DNA of 55,385 nt from Clostridium senegalense JC122 (GCF_000285575.1 NZ_HE611050.1:1414727-1470111); one strand, 5' to 3'. Numbered from the stretch's first letter, positions 35,977-46,487 are shown. Program-made: numbers and translations. Notes: generated by a model from the sequence alone, not told the origin.

Positions 35977-37096
35977 TTATAAAGTTTTTAAATACTCTGT
36001 AATAAATTCTTCTATATTACCATCCATAACAGAATCCACATTGGCAGTTTCCGTTCCTGTTCTATGGTCTTTAACTAGACTATATGGATGAAATACGTAG
36101 GATCTTATCTGACTGCCCCAACCATTATCTTTTATTTCACCAGCTAAATCCTCTATTTTTTCTTTATGTGCCTGTTCTTTTAAATCAACTAATTTTGATT
36201 TTAACATTTTAAGAGCATAGTCCTTATTGGTATGCTGACTTCTCTCACTTTGGCATTGAACAACTATGCCAGTTGGTATATGAGTTATTCTTATAGCCGA
36301 TTCTGTTTTATTTACATGCTGACCACCAGCGCCACTAGCCCTAAATGTATCAATTTTCAAGTCATCAGATTTTATATCTATATCTTGACTTTCTGTAAGT
36401 TCTGGTAATACTTCACAGCCAGCAAAAGATGTTTGTCTTTTGCCATTTGCATTAAAAGGAGATATTCTTACTAATCTATGAACTCCTTTTTCTGCTTTTA
36501 AATAACCATAGGCATATTCACCAGTTACTTTTAATGTTACACCTTTTATCCCAGCTTCATCTGCTGGTATATAATCTATCACTTCTATTTTAAAGCCTTT
36601 ACTCTCACAATATCTTGTATACATCCTATAAAGCATTTCAGTCCAATCTTGTGCATCATTTCCTCCAGCACCAGTATGAAGGGTTACTATAGCATTATTT
36701 CTATCGTATTCTCCGTTTAAAAGAGTTTCTACTTTTAAATCATCAATTATAACTCTAAGCTCTTTTAATTCTTTTTTTATCTCTTTATAAGATTCATCAT
36801 TTTCTTCCTCTAAACTCAACTCTGTTAAAATTTCTAAATCCTCTACTCTTAAATTAAGTGATTTGAATTTTTCTATTTTATCATTTATATTTTTAGATTG
36901 TTGAGTAATTTCTTGAGCCTTATTTACATCATCCCAAAATGTTGGCTCCTGCATTTTCATTTCTAATTCACTAAGTTTTAATTTTAAATTAGCAAGGTCA
37001 AAGTGAAACACTCAATTCTTGTAAATCTTTTTTTAAAACATTTATTTCATTTGATATTTCTTCTAAATGTAATAACAACTTTTTCACTTCTTTCAT
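35977..37096 (-). CDS. prfB: PrfB, peptide chain release factor 2, with programmed +1 frameshift
   Basis: Release factor 2 recognises UGA and UAA. Translation starts at 37096 (MKEVKKLLLHLEEISNEIN) and meets CTT-TGA-C at codon 33 (36998-37000). A +1 shift there continues as DLANLKLKLSEL, the standard autoregulated RF2 arrangement. The body shows the codon-recognition region (SPFNANGKRQTSFAGCEVLP) and the peptidyl-hydrolysis motif GAGGQHVNKTESA. The total is 372 residues. The internal AGGGGG-type stimulator of E. coli is not visible here. It lies downstream of secA on the same strand. Confidence 0.95.
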
Positions 37097-37247
37097 CAAT
37101 TTATTGGTATAAGGCATAATTAAATATAGGGTTTTAAATTAAATTTTAAACTTATATCAAATAATAAAACTCAAATTAATATTTTATTAATAAATAACAG
37201 ATTATTTTAGTTAAGAGTTAATAGTGAATAGTTAACAGTTGATGTAT

Positions 37248-37276
37248 AAATTTAAGTTCTAGCTTGTTTCCCTATA
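37248..37276 (+). repeat. Structured intergenic repeat, right-end remnant
   Basis: AATTTAAGTTCTAGCTTGTT followed by TCCCTATA matches the right end of the ~158-bp repeat. It is about 117 bases after the secA stop and is preceded by AGTTAAGAGTTAATAGTGAA, a phrase seen near copy 2. Confidence 0.55.
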
Positions 37277-37392
37277 TTTCTACCATATTTAATCTATTAT
37301 TTTTTATATGCCTAAGGCATGTTAAAAGAACAACTTAAAATCTATTTCTGATTAATTACCTTCTCTTACCATGCCTTAATTTTAAAATTATT

Positions 37393-39896
37393 TTATTTTC
37401 CTCTACCACAACAATTTTTATATTTTGCTCCTGATCCACATGGACATGGATCATTTCTTTGAGGTTCTACTTTTTTTCTTACAGGTTGTTTTGCTAATGA
37501 TTCATCAGCATTTGTTGCTGTTTCTTTAGCCACCTTTTCTCTTTCTGGAGCTTTTTCAATTCTTACATGGAATAGATATTTAACAGTTTCTACTTTTATA
37601 ACTTCGATCATTTCATCAAACATATCACTACCTTCCATTTGATATGCTTGTGCTGGATCCTGTTGTTTATACGCTCTTAAACCTATACCTTGTTTTAGAT
37701 GTTCCATATTATCTATATGATCCATCCATTTAGAGTCAACAACTTTTAAAAGAATAACTCTTTCTATCTCTCTCATTTGCTCATTGCCAAAAGTTTCTTC
37801 TTTCTCTGTATATATTTTAGTTGCGTACTCTAAATAAGCCTTAATTATTTCATCATTAGATTCTTTTTCTAATTGTTCAAAAGTAAATTGTCCTTTTTCA
37901 ACAAACAGTTCTTCCATATAGCTTATAAGAGTTTTAAGTTCCTCATCAAAAGTATCTTCTACTCCACTTATATGAGAATTTACAGCTTGAGTTATTACAT
38001 CCTCAATCATAGATTGTATTTGTTCTTTTAAATCTTCACCTGTTAAAACACGCTCTCTTTGAGAGTATATAATTTCTCTTTGTTTGTTCATAACATCGTC
38101 ATATTTAACAACATTTTTTCTTATATCAAAGTTATTTCCTTCAACTTTCTTTTGAGCACTTTCTATTGCATTACTAACCATTTTACTTTCTATTGCATCC
38201 TCATCTGTTAATCCTAATTTCTCAACTACTGATGCTAATCTTTCTGATCCAAATATTCTCATTAAATCATCTTCTAATGAGATATAGAATCTTGATTCAC
38301 CTGGGTCACCTTGACGACCAGCACGACCTCTTAATTGGTTATCTATACGTCTAGATTCATGTCTTTCTGTACCAATTATTTTTAATCCACCAAGTTCTAT
38401 TACGCCTTCACCTAATTTTATATCAGTACCACGACCAGCCATATTTGTTGCTATTGTAACCATTCCACTTTGACCTGCTTGAGCAACTATTTCTGCTTCC
38501 TTTTCATGATATTTAGCATTTAATACTTGATGTTTTACACCTTTTTTCTTAAGCATATGTGATAATACTTCTGAATTTTCGATACTTACAGTACCAACAA
38601 GCACAGGCTGACCTTTTTTGTTAGTTTCTGCTATATCTTCTACTATTGCTTTATATTTTCCAAGGACAGTTTTATAAACTGAGTCTGGTCTATCTATTCT
38701 TTTAATTGGTTTATTTGTTGGTATTACTATAACGTCTAAACCATAAATTTCTCTAAATTCGCCTTCTTCTGTTAATGCAGTACCTGTCATACCAGCTAAT
38801 TTTTTATACATTCTAAAGTAGTTTTGGAATGTTATTGTAGCTAAAGTTTTTGATTCTTTTTCTACTTTTACTCCTTCTTTAGCTTCTATAGCTTGGTGAA
38901 GTCCATCACTATATCTTCTACCTTCCATAAGTCTTCCTGTAAAACTGTCAACTATTACAACTTCTCCATCTTTAACTATATAATCTTTCTCATTTTTCAT
39001 CATATAGTTAGCTTTTAACGCTTGAACAACGTGATGTTGAATTGCCATATTATCTTGGTCTGCATAGTTTTCTAAATGGAAGTACTTCTCTGCTTTTTCC
39101 ACACCTTCATCAGTTAAAATAACAGAGTTAGCTTTTTCATCTCTTTCATAATCTTCTTCTTCTTTTAGTGATTTTACAAAGAAGTCTGCAACTTTATAAA
39201 ATTCAGTTGATTTCTCTCCTTCACCAGATATAATAAGTGGTGTTCTAGCCTCATCTATTAATATTGAGTCAACCTCATCCACTATAACATAGTTTAATCC
39301 TCTTTGAACTTTTTCTTCTTTGTATATAACCATGTTATCTCTTAGGTAATCAAATCCAAATTCATTGTTTGTACCATAAGTTATATCTGCACCATATTGT
39401 TCTTGTTTTTCAGTCTGACTTTGGCCATGTATTATAACACCTACTGTTAATCCTAAGAATTCATGAACCTTACCCATTTCATCTCTATCTCTTTTTGCTA
39501 GGTAATCATTAACTGTAATTACATGAACTCCTTTTCCTGTTAAAGCATTTAAGTAAGATGGTAATGTAGCTACTAATGTCTTACCTTCTCCTGTTCTCAT
39601 CTCTGAAATTCTACCTTGATGAAGTACAATTCCACCTATTAATTGAACATCATAATGTCTAAGTCCAAGAACTCTTTTAGATGCTTCTCTTACAACTGCA
39701 CCAGCCTCTGGTAATAAGTCGTCTAATGTTTCCCCATCTTTTAATCTCATCTTAAATTCTTCTGTTTTATGTTTTAGTTCTTCATCTGACAATGCTGAAA
39801 TTGTTGGTTCCAAATCATTTATTTTTTTACGATTGGCATTATACGTTTTATTTCCCTCTCACTGTAAGATCCAAAAATTTTATTAAAAAGTTTCAT
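37393..39896 (-). CDS. secA: SecA preprotein translocase ATPase, frameshifted at an A7 run near the N-terminus
   Basis: SecA is the motor of the Sec export pathway. It has Walker [12 protein letters not shown], the Walker B motif [17 protein letters not shown] and [20 protein letters not shown] motifs, and the C-terminal zinc motif [13 protein letters not shown]. The true start is ATG 39896 ([19 protein letters not shown]), behind GAGG. That frame ends at TAA after IVKK; the main frame continues INDLEPTIS. Reading A7 at 39822-39828 as A8 restores 834 residues, normal for SecA. As the gene is essential, the break is probably an assembly error or is bypassed by slippage. Confidence 0.93.
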
Positions 39897-40147
39897 ACCT
39901 TTTTCCTCACTCTTTCATCCATTAAATTTTGTACCTGTAGGTAATTAAATATTTACTACTATCTTTTTATATATCATTGGAATTTTTCTTTCTAAATTTA
40001 CGCATTATATTGTTTCTCAATTTCACCTTTGTTTAAAAAATAAGTATAAAATTTCACTTTAAAATTATACCACTTATTTTTTATTCATTCAACTTAAGCA
40101 CTGATATTTTCACTCTTTGAAATGTATTTATAGTTAATGATTCTCAT

Positions 40148-40182
40148 AAAAAAAATGATGCGAAAAATCGCATCATTTTTAT
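40148..40182 (-). terminator. Terminator after hpf
   Basis: AAAATGATGCG pairs with CGCATCATTTTT around AAAAAT, 12 bases after the hpf stop. The following spacer to the secA start (39897-40147) shows no other structure. Confidence 0.88.
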
Positions 40183-40193
40183 ATTTAAATTAA

Positions 40194-40718
40194 TTAAAAT
40201 TCTTGCTCTATTAAACCGTAATTACCATCTTTTCTTTTATATAAAACATTTGCCATTGATGTGTGACTGTTAGTAAATACAAAGAAGTCATGACCTAAAA
40301 GTTCCATTTGTAAAATAGCTTCTTCTGTTGACATTGGCTTTATTGCAAATTTCTTAGTTTTTACTATTTTAGGTTCCTCATCCTCATATTTGTAGTCATC
40401 AATATTATTAAAATTTAAATCCACATTTTGTTTTCTCTTTTGTAATTTAGTTTTTTGCTTTCTTATTTGACTTTCCAATTTATCTAAAACTAAATCTATA
40501 GCAGCATACATATCTTCATGCTTTTCCTCTGCTCTTAGCCTTACTCCATTGAACGGTATAGTAACTTCTATCTTACATCTATTCTTTTCAACACTTAAGG
40601 TTGCATTTGCATTTACTTCTTCAGAGAAATATTTATCTAATTTAGATAATTTCTTATCTACTACATCTCTTAAAGCACTTGTAAGTTCTATGTTTTTTCC
40701 CATTGATTTAACATTCAT
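40194..40718 (-). CDS. hpf: Long-form ribosome hibernation promoting factor
   Basis: This 174-residue protein binds the 30S subunit and dimerises ribosomes to 100S in stationary phase. The N-terminal S30AE domain (~1-95: VKSMGKNIELTSALRDVVDK and AEEKHEDMYAAIDLVLDKLE) is followed by a linker and the C-terminal dimerisation domain (~120-174: KPMSTEEAILQMELLGHDFF, then SHTSMANVLYKRKDGNYGLI). AAAGGGG precedes the ATG. Directly upstream on the same strand is a raiA-motif RNA, the position that gave that RNA its name. Confidence 0.95.
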   Translation of the reverse strand: MNVKSMGKNIELTSALRDVVDKKLSKLDKYFSEEVNANATLSVEKNRCKIEVTIPFNGVRLRAEEKHEDMYAAIDLVLDKLESQIRKQKTKLQKRKQNVDLNFNNIDDYKYEDEEPKIVKTKKFAIKPMSTEEAILQMELLGHDFFVFTNSHTSMANVLYKRKDGNYGLIEQEF

Positions 40719-41019
40719 ATACTACAACCCCTTTCTCGAGCCAAAAGCATTATGCTTATTTATTAAATTTATTAAATTTATTTTGTATTTATATTTTAAT
40801 ATTATTTTTTTAATTTATCAAATGAATTTTTTTGAAAATTTAGACACCATTATAATCATTCACTTTTTCCCACATTATTTTTTGTCTTTACTATATTGTT
40901 TAGTATATGCTATTTTCTTGTTGTTATGATATAATTAGAGTAATTGAGTTATTTTATATTTATGAAATTTATCAAATTAATTGTTTATTTGGTTATATAT
41001 ACATTTTTTTATTAACAAA

Positions 41020-41271
41020 CAAAGAAAAGCTAATTGCAACTTACGTTACAATTAGCTTTATTTGCATAAATTGGCTGACCTGGTCTTTGCCCCCACACTC
41101 GCCTGCTGGAGATTTCGCTACCCAGAGTTAACTTCTCACTACTAACTCTCTCGCTTTATAGCGGCAGGACTTACTTCTAAGCCGCACCATGATCATTAAA
41201 ACTTTGTTTAACTTACGTGGATCGTTTTGCCTGCGACTGGCATCGATTTTCAACCACAAACCCAACTTACT
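41020..41271 (-). ncRNA. raiA-motif noncoding RNA
   Basis: This GC-rich, clearly structured ~250-nt segment on the minus strand lies between comFC and hpf (raiA), the known location of the raiA RNA in clostridia. It begins about GTAAGTTGGGTTTGTGGTTG, contains GCCAGTCGCAGGC, GGTGCGGCTTAGAAGTAAG, CCTGCCGC and CTCCAGCAGGCGAGTGTGGG, and ends in a terminator hairpin (stem AAAGCTAATTG/CAATTAGCTTT, 41026-41059) followed by T-rich sequence. The family call rests on position, size and GC contrast, not on an alignment. raiA RNA has been linked to sporulation and aggregation in Clostridium. Open frames over it are spurious. Confidence 0.8.
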
Positions 41272-41277
41272 TTTTAT

Positions 41278-41305
41278 ATTATACTACACTTTTCGTTCCA
41301 GTCAA
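41278..41305 (-). promoter_or_regulatory. Sigma-A-type promoter of the raiA RNA inside the end of comFC
   Basis: On the minus strand TTGACT (41300-41305), 16 bp, TATAAT (41278-41283). The promoter lies within the last codons and stop of comFC and would start the RNA at about 41270. Confidence 0.75.
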
Positions 41306-41956
41306 GATAAATACTTTTTTTACTCCATTTTCTTTTAAAGCCTTACTACAATTTATTAATGTTGCTCCTGTTGTCACTACATCATCTATTAGTAAAACAT
41401 TTTCAAAGTTACTATTACTGCTTTTAACTGATTTAAAGCATCCTTCTACATTTCTCCATCTCTCCCAAGATGTTAAACCTATCTGATCTTTTGTTTCTTT
41501 AACTTTTTTTATCAGTTGTTTACAAGGTATATCAAGTTTTTCTGATAATTTTTTCGCAATAACTTTCGCTTGGTTATACCCTCTTTTATTATAAGTTTTT
41601 TTACTAATTGGTACAAAAGTTATAACATCTATTTTTATATTTTTTTGTATAATTAACTTTTTCATATAATTTGCTAATATTTCTCCGCAAGTAAAATTAC
41701 TTTCATATTTGAGCTTCATAACAATGTCTCTCATTACTAATTTATGTTCTGCTATAGAATAACACTTATATTTTTCACCATTATGATATATATAAAATGG
41801 TTTATCTATAATCTCTATATCCCTTTTACACCTAGTACATAAATTATGTGATAATGCACAATCTTTACAGATAACACATGCATTATTATCAGGATATATA
41901 ATATCTAATATACAATTAATTATATATTTTGAAGCCTTATAAATCCCTCTTCCCAA
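41279..41956 (-). CDS. comFC: ComFC-family phosphoribosyltransferase-like protein
   Basis: This 225-residue protein is involved in DNA uptake or single-strand processing. Four N-terminal cysteines form a zinc-finger-like pair (ACVICKDC ~26 and LCTRCKRD ~38). A C-terminal PRTase domain has NKRGYNQAKVIAKKLSEKL and the PRPP-binding VLLIDDVVTTGATLINCS (~183-200). The first codon in frame is a TTG at 41956 that touches its upstream AAAGG; a later rare start cannot be excluded. Its start overlaps the end of the upstream gene by 37 bases. Confidence 0.87.
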   Translation of the reverse strand: MGRGIYKASKYIINCILDIIYPDNNACVICKDCALSHNLCTRCKRDIEIIDKPFYIYHNGEKYKCYSIAEHKLVMRDIVMKLKYESNFTCGEILANYMKKLIIQKNIKIDVITFVPISKKTYNKRGYNQAKVIAKKLSEKLDIPCKQLIKKVKETKDQIGLTSWERWRNVEGCFKSVKSSNSNFENVLLIDDVVTTGATLINCSKALKENGVKKVFILTGTKSVV

Positions 41957-42921
41957 CCTTTCTTATTTAAATTTCTCATTATTGATTTAGCCTTTTCTAT
42001 ATCTTCATTTTCATCTTTACAAATAAAAATTATTTCTTTTCTCATTAGCGATTTAGCTCTTTCAATTTTACTAACCAAATAAACTAAGTTCTTATAATTA
42101 AATTTTTTATCATCTGCAAAAAATACCATTATGTTTATATCAGTAAGTTTTTCATTATGAAATTCATCATAATCATCGGTTATTAATATACCTGTTTTAC
42201 TTTTTAAAAATGCTTTTATAGAGCTTTTATCCTTCTTCTCTTTTATAAAATAAAATACATCCTTTGTTAGCTTTTCTCTTAATTTATCCATATATAAGTA
42301 CACACTTATAACTTTATCATTGCTAGGAACATATATTATTGTCTTTTTTTCTGTGGCAATTGTCCAACTTATGTATTCATAAGCTACTAGTGGCAAGTCC
42401 TCTTCCATATCTATTTTTGTAGTAATTACCCTAGGCTCTATAAGAGGAGTATTATATTTATTTAAAGGAAAATATATAGATAAAGCTCTATCAAATATAG
42501 GTTCAATAGAGTATGATATTATTGTTCCTCTACTTTTAACTGCTTTTGATAATATATTTTTTATATTTTTTTTAGATTGAAAAGGCATATATCCAAGCTC
42601 ATCAAATATTACCAAATCATATTTTTTATCTAAATACAATGCCCTATTATAATCACAAAAATTCACCTTAGAACTATCCTCATCAGTTTTTTCATCTAAA
42701 TATACATAGTCATTATTCTCTAGGTAACTTATGAGTTCTATATTTTCTTTTTCTTCATTTACAATATATAAAACAGATTTATTATTACTTATGCAATAAT
42801 TTATTGCATCTAAAAATATAGTGGCTGTATTATAAAAATAAGAAATTACATTTATTATATCGGTATTATTTTTTACATATTTTAAAACTTCTTTAATAAC
42901 GTATTCTTTTCCTTTAATCAT
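41920..42921 (-). CDS. Degenerate ComFA-like helicase lacking Walker A
   Basis: The 333-residue protein sits where comFA stands in other Firmicutes, directly before comFC. It retains a DEAD-like DLVIFDELGYMPFQ (~102), a second RecA-like domain (TIIYVPSNDKVISVYLYMDK ~195) and motif VI-like ILITDDYDEFHNE (~245), then a ComFA-like C-terminus (AKSIMRNLNKKGWEEGFI). No GxGKT/S loop is found near the N-terminus (IFLDAINYCISNNKSVLYIV instead), and the ComFA zinc motif is absent. It may have lost ATPase activity. AAGGAGAT lies 12 bases before the ATG. Confidence 0.65.
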   Translation of the reverse strand: MIKGKEYVIKEVLKYVKNNTDIINVISYFYNTATIFLDAINYCISNNKSVLYIVNEEKENIELISYLENNDYVYLDEKTDEDSSKVNFCDYNRALYLDKKYDLVIFDELGYMPFQSKKNIKNILSKAVKSRGTIISYSIEPIFDRALSIYFPLNKYNTPLIEPRVITTKIDMEEDLPLVAYEYISWTIATEKKTIIYVPSNDKVISVYLYMDKLREKLTKDVFYFIKEKKDKSSIKAFLKSKTGILITDDYDEFHNEKLTDINIMVFFADDKKFNYKNLVYLVSKIERAKSLMRKEIIFICKDENEDIEKAKSIMRNLNKKGWEEGFIRLQNI

Positions 42922-42941
42922 ATTTCAAATAAATCTCCTTA

Positions 42942-45155
42942 CTAAACTCCAAATATTTCACTTATTCTCCACTTCAAGCCTGAGTATCTCTCAAAAGTTC
43001 TATCATTATCTTTCATAAAAGATACTGTTTTTTTATCTCCAACTAAAACGACTAGTTGTTTTGCTCTAGTAACTCCAGTATATAAAAGATTTCTATTCAT
43101 AAGCATTGGAGGACCCATAAACATTGGCATTATAACTACTGGAAACTCACTTCCCTGACTTTTGTGGATTGTTATAGCATAGGCTAATGTCAATTCATCT
43201 AAATACATATCATCATATTCAACAACTTTGTCATCTTCAAAAATAACTGTTAGATTGTTATTTTCATTTATATCATAAACATATCCAACATCACCATTAA
43301 ATACTCCAAGCCCTGTACATTCCGCATCAAAAACCTTTTCTTTTTTAGTCCATTTTAAACTGTAATTATTTTTTGTCTGCATAACCTTATCTCCAATTCT
43401 AAAAACCATTTCTTTGAGTTCCTTTTCTGGTTTATTAGCACTTGGTGGATTTAAGATTAATTGCAACTCTTTATTTAGATTATCAACTCCTGCTATACTT
43501 TTTTTCATAGGAGATAATATTTGTATATCCTTCATTTTATCCCAGTTAGTGTTAAATTTAGGCAACCTTATACTTATTAAAGATATTATTTGTTCTAATA
43601 TATTTTTACTATCTATACATTGTATAAAGTAAAAATCACTACCTTTTGAATTTAGTATAGGCATCTTACCATCATTTATTAAATGGGCATTAACAGTTAT
43701 CATACTTTCTTTACCTTGTCTAAATATTTCATTTAACCTTACTGTTTTAACAACACCACTTTCAATTATATCTCTTAAAACGTTTCCTGGTCCTACAGAT
43801 GGTAACTGATCAACATCACCAACTAGTATTAACCTTGTACCTGTAAATATAGCGTTCATCATGCTATTCATTAAATTTATATCTATCATAGATGCTTCAT
43901 CAACTATTAAAACATCACACTCTAACTTTCTGTCGGTTAATAATTCACTTTCTTCTTCTTCCTCCGATGCGCCCATCTCTAAAAGTCTATGTATAGTTTT
44001 AGCCTCTCTTAAAGTAGTTTCACTCATCCTTTTAGCCGCTCTTCCTGTTGGTGCTGCCATATTAACCTTCATTCCAGCTTTTTCAAATATACTTACTATA
44101 CAGTTTATTATAGTGGTTTTCCCTGTTCCTGGGCCTCCTGTTATAACCTCTATTCCATTAGTCATAGCTCCTTCTATTGCTTCTCTTTGACATTTAGCTA
44201 ACTGTATATTCTGCTCTTTTTCAAAGTTTTCTATTTCCTCATCATAATTAATCTCTAATTCATCATATTTAGTAGTGCATAATTGAACAAGTTTCTTTGT
44301 AACTCCCATTTCAGCATAAGCATATTGAATAGTAAATACACACTGAACACCATCTATATTTTCTACTTTAATTTTACCTTCAATTATATTTTCTCTTATA
44401 GCTAAATCAATATTTTCTTCATCTACTTGTAAAACATCTATAGCTCTTTTTATAAGTTTTTCTAATGGCATATATGTGTTACCTAATAAACAAAATTCAT
44501 TTATTATATATTTTATTCCACTTTTTACTCTAAATATTGAATTTTTTTCCACACCTAAACTCATAGCTATCCTATCTGCCGTTTTAAACCCAATTCCATT
44601 TATTTCTTCTGTTAATATGTATGGATTATCTTTTACAATAGCTACAGAACTGCCTCCAAATCGTTTATAAATTTTCATGCACTGATTAGCAGTCATTCCA
44701 TAAGTTTGAAAAAATATCATTATATTTCTAATCTCTATTTGTGCCGAATATGATTTCATTATTAATTTTATTTTCTTTTTTCCTATACCATTAATTTCTT
44801 TTAATCTATCTATATCTGTATCTAATATTTCTAACGTCTTTTCTCCAAAATGATCTACTATTTTTTTTGCAGTAACAGGTCCTACCCCTGAAATAATCCC
44901 ACTTGATAAATATTTTTCTATTCCTAGTTTACTAGTTGGTAAAATTTCTTCTATAGATATAACTTTCATTTGCTCACCAAATTTTTCATGTGTAACCCAA
45001 TCCCCTGTAACTTTATATTGACCGCCTTCTTTAATGTAAGGTATTACACCAACTATTGTATGTCTTTTTTTTCCATCTTTTAGATGAGCTATTGTATATC
45101 CATTTTCTTCATTTTTAAAAATAATATCCTCTAGTATCCCTGTTATATCTGACAT
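42942..45155 (-). CDS. recD2: RecD2 (RecD-like) 5'-3' DNA helicase
   Basis: This is a stand-alone SF1B helicase without RecBC, implicated in replication fork and mismatch repair in Firmicutes. The 737-residue protein has an N-terminal OB/helix-hairpin-helix part (GVGPVTAKKIVDHFG ~88, EEINGIGFKTADRIA), Walker A TGGPGTGKTTII (~345), Walker B DVLIVDEASMID, and C-terminal DELTLAYAITIHKSQGSEFP (~675) with LLYTGVTRAKQLVVLVGD. Start at 45155 (MSDITGILED), where AGGAGAG precedes the ATG. An upstream open extension has no site. Confidence 0.93.
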   Translation of the reverse strand: MSDITGILEDIIFKNEENGYTIAHLKDGKKRHTIVGVIPYIKEGGQYKVTGDWVTHEKFGEQMKVISIEEILPTSKLGIEKYLSSGIISGVGPVTAKKIVDHFGEKTLEILDTDIDRLKEINGIGKKKIKLIMKSYSAQIEIRNIMIFFQTYGMTANQCMKIYKRFGGSSVAIVKDNPYILTEEINGIGFKTADRIAMSLGVEKNSIFRVKSGIKYIINEFCLLGNTYMPLEKLIKRAIDVLQVDEENIDLAIRENIIEGKIKVENIDGVQCVFTIQYAYAEMGVTKKLVQLCTTKYDELEINYDEEIENFEKEQNIQLAKCQREAIEGAMTNGIEVITGGPGTGKTTIINCIVSIFEKAGMKVNMAAPTGRAAKRMSETTLREAKTIHRLLEMGASEEEEESELLTDRKLECDVLIVDEASMIDINLMNSMMNAIFTGTRLILVGDVDQLPSVGPGNVLRDIIESGVVKTVRLNEIFRQGKESMITVNAHLINDGKMPILNSKGSDFYFIQCIDSKNILEQIISLISIRLPKFNTNWDKMKDIQILSPMKKSIAGVDNLNKELQLILNPPSANKPEKELKEMVFRIGDKVMQTKNNYSLKWTKKEKVFDAECTGLGVFNGDVGYVYDINENNNLTVIFEDDKVVEYDDMYLDELTLAYAITIHKSQGSEFPVVIMPMFMGPPMLMNRNLLYTGVTRAKQLVVLVGDKKTVSFMKDNDRTFERYSGLKWRISEIFGV

Positions 45156-45278
45156 AAAAATCTCTCCTAAAATTGTTCTTTTGAATATTATATCATAGAG
45201 CCATACTATTCTCATTTATTAATATACTTGACAAATGTTTAGGCTTTCAAACAAACATGATATTTATTCATACTAAAT

Positions 45279-45310
45279 ATAAAAGACACACCTTTGGGTG
45301 TGTCTTTTAT
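45279..45310. terminator. Terminator of metK
   Basis: AAAAGACACACC pairs with GGGTGTGTCTTTT across TTT, directly after the metK stop. It also insulates recD2. Confidence 0.92.
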
Positions 45311-45311
45311 A

Positions 45312-46487
45312 TTATAAGTATTTTTTTATTTCTTCTACTTTATCTAATTGTTCCCATGGAAGATTTAAATCATTTCTTCCAAAATGACCATATGCTGCTG
45401 TTTGTTTGTATATTGGTCTTCTTAAGTCTAATTGTTTTATTATAGCACCTGGTCTTAAGTCAAATACCTTTTTAATTATTTCTATTATTTTTGCATTAGA
45501 AATTTTTTCTGTTCCAAATGTATCAGCTTCTATAGATACTGGATTAGCAACTCCTATAGCATATGCAAGTTCTATTTCTATTTTGTCAGCAACACCAGCT
45601 GCTACTAAGTTTTTAGCAACCCATCTAGCCGCATAAGCTCCTGAACGGTCAACTTTAGTTGCATCTTTTCCTGAAAATGCTCCACCACCGTGTCTTCCAT
45701 ATCCACCATAAGTATCTACTATTATTTTTCTTCCTGTTAAACCAGAATCTCCTTGTGGTCCACCTATAACAAACTTACCTGTTGGATTTATATAGTATTT
45801 AGTATTTTCGTCTAATAATTCTGCTGGAACAACAGCTTTTACAACATGTTTCATTAAATCTTCTCTTATTTGTTCTTGTGTTACAGTTTCACAGTGTTGT
45901 GTAGATATTACTATTGTATCTATTCTTACTGGAGTTTCATCTTCATATTCAACTGTAACTTGAGTTTTTCCATCTGGTCTTAAGTATTCTAATGTTCCAT
46001 TTTTTCTAACTTCTGTTAATCTTCTTGAAAGTCTATGAGACATAGCTATTGGAAGTGGCATATATTCTGGAGTTTCTTTACTTGCAAATCCAAACATCAT
46101 ACCTTGATCTCCAGCTCCAACTGCTTCTACTTCATCCATTTCTTGTCCTCTTTTTTCAATAGCTTCATCTACACCTTGTGCAATGTCAGGTGATTGCTCA
46201 TCTATTGATGTTAATACTGAACAAGTTTTATAATCAAATCCATATTTTGCTCTTGTATAACCTATTTCTTTTATTGTTTCTCTTACTACTTTAGGAATAT
46301 CTATATAGCAATTTGTGCTTATTTCACCCATAACTAATACCATTCCTGTAGTTACTGCTGTTTCACAAGCTACTCTTGCATGAGAGTCTTTTGCTAATAT
46401 ACTATCTAATACTGCATCAGATATTTGATCACAAATTTTATCTGGATGCCCTTCTGTTACTGATTCTGATGTAAATAATCTTCTCAT
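45312..46487 (-). CDS. metK: S-adenosylmethionine synthetase
   Basis: MetK makes SAM from methionine and ATP. The 391-residue protein has [20 protein letters not shown] at the start (~6-25), [12 protein letters not shown] (~115), the second ATP-binding [19 protein letters not shown] (~261-279) and [12 protein letters not shown]. Start at 46487: AAAGGAGATTTGAAA precedes ATG-AGA. An ATG 18 bases upstream overlaps this site. Expression is under the SAM-I riboswitch in the leader, giving feedback by its own product. Confidence 0.97.
   Translation of the reverse strand: MRRLFTSESVTEGHPDKICDQISDAVLDSILAKDSHARVACETAVTTGMVLVMGEISTNCYIDIPKVVRETIKEIGYTRAKYGFDYKTCSVLTSIDEQSPDIAQGVDEAIEKRGQEMDEVEAVGAGDQGMMFGFASKETPEYMPLPIAMSHRLSRRLTEVRKNGTLEYLRPDGKTQVTVEYEDETPVRIDTIVISTQHCETVTQEQIREDLMKHVVKAVVPAELLDENTKYYINPTGKFVIGGPQGDSGLTGRKIIVDTYGGYGRHGGGAFSGKDATKVDRSGAYAARWVAKNLVAAGVADKIEIELAYAIGVANPVSIEADTFGTEKISNAKIIEIIKKVFDLRPGAIIKQLDLRRPIYKQTAAYGHFGRNDLNLPWEQLDKVEEIKKYL

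Noticed and set aside
36998-37000. In-frame TGA in prfB taken as a pseudogene mark
   Set aside because: CTT-TGA-C at codon 33 is the conserved RF2 programmed frameshift, unlike the A-run breaks in other genes.
41217-41486. Open frame antisense to comFC and the raiA RNA
   Set aside because: No ribosome binding site and fully covered by supported features on the other strand.
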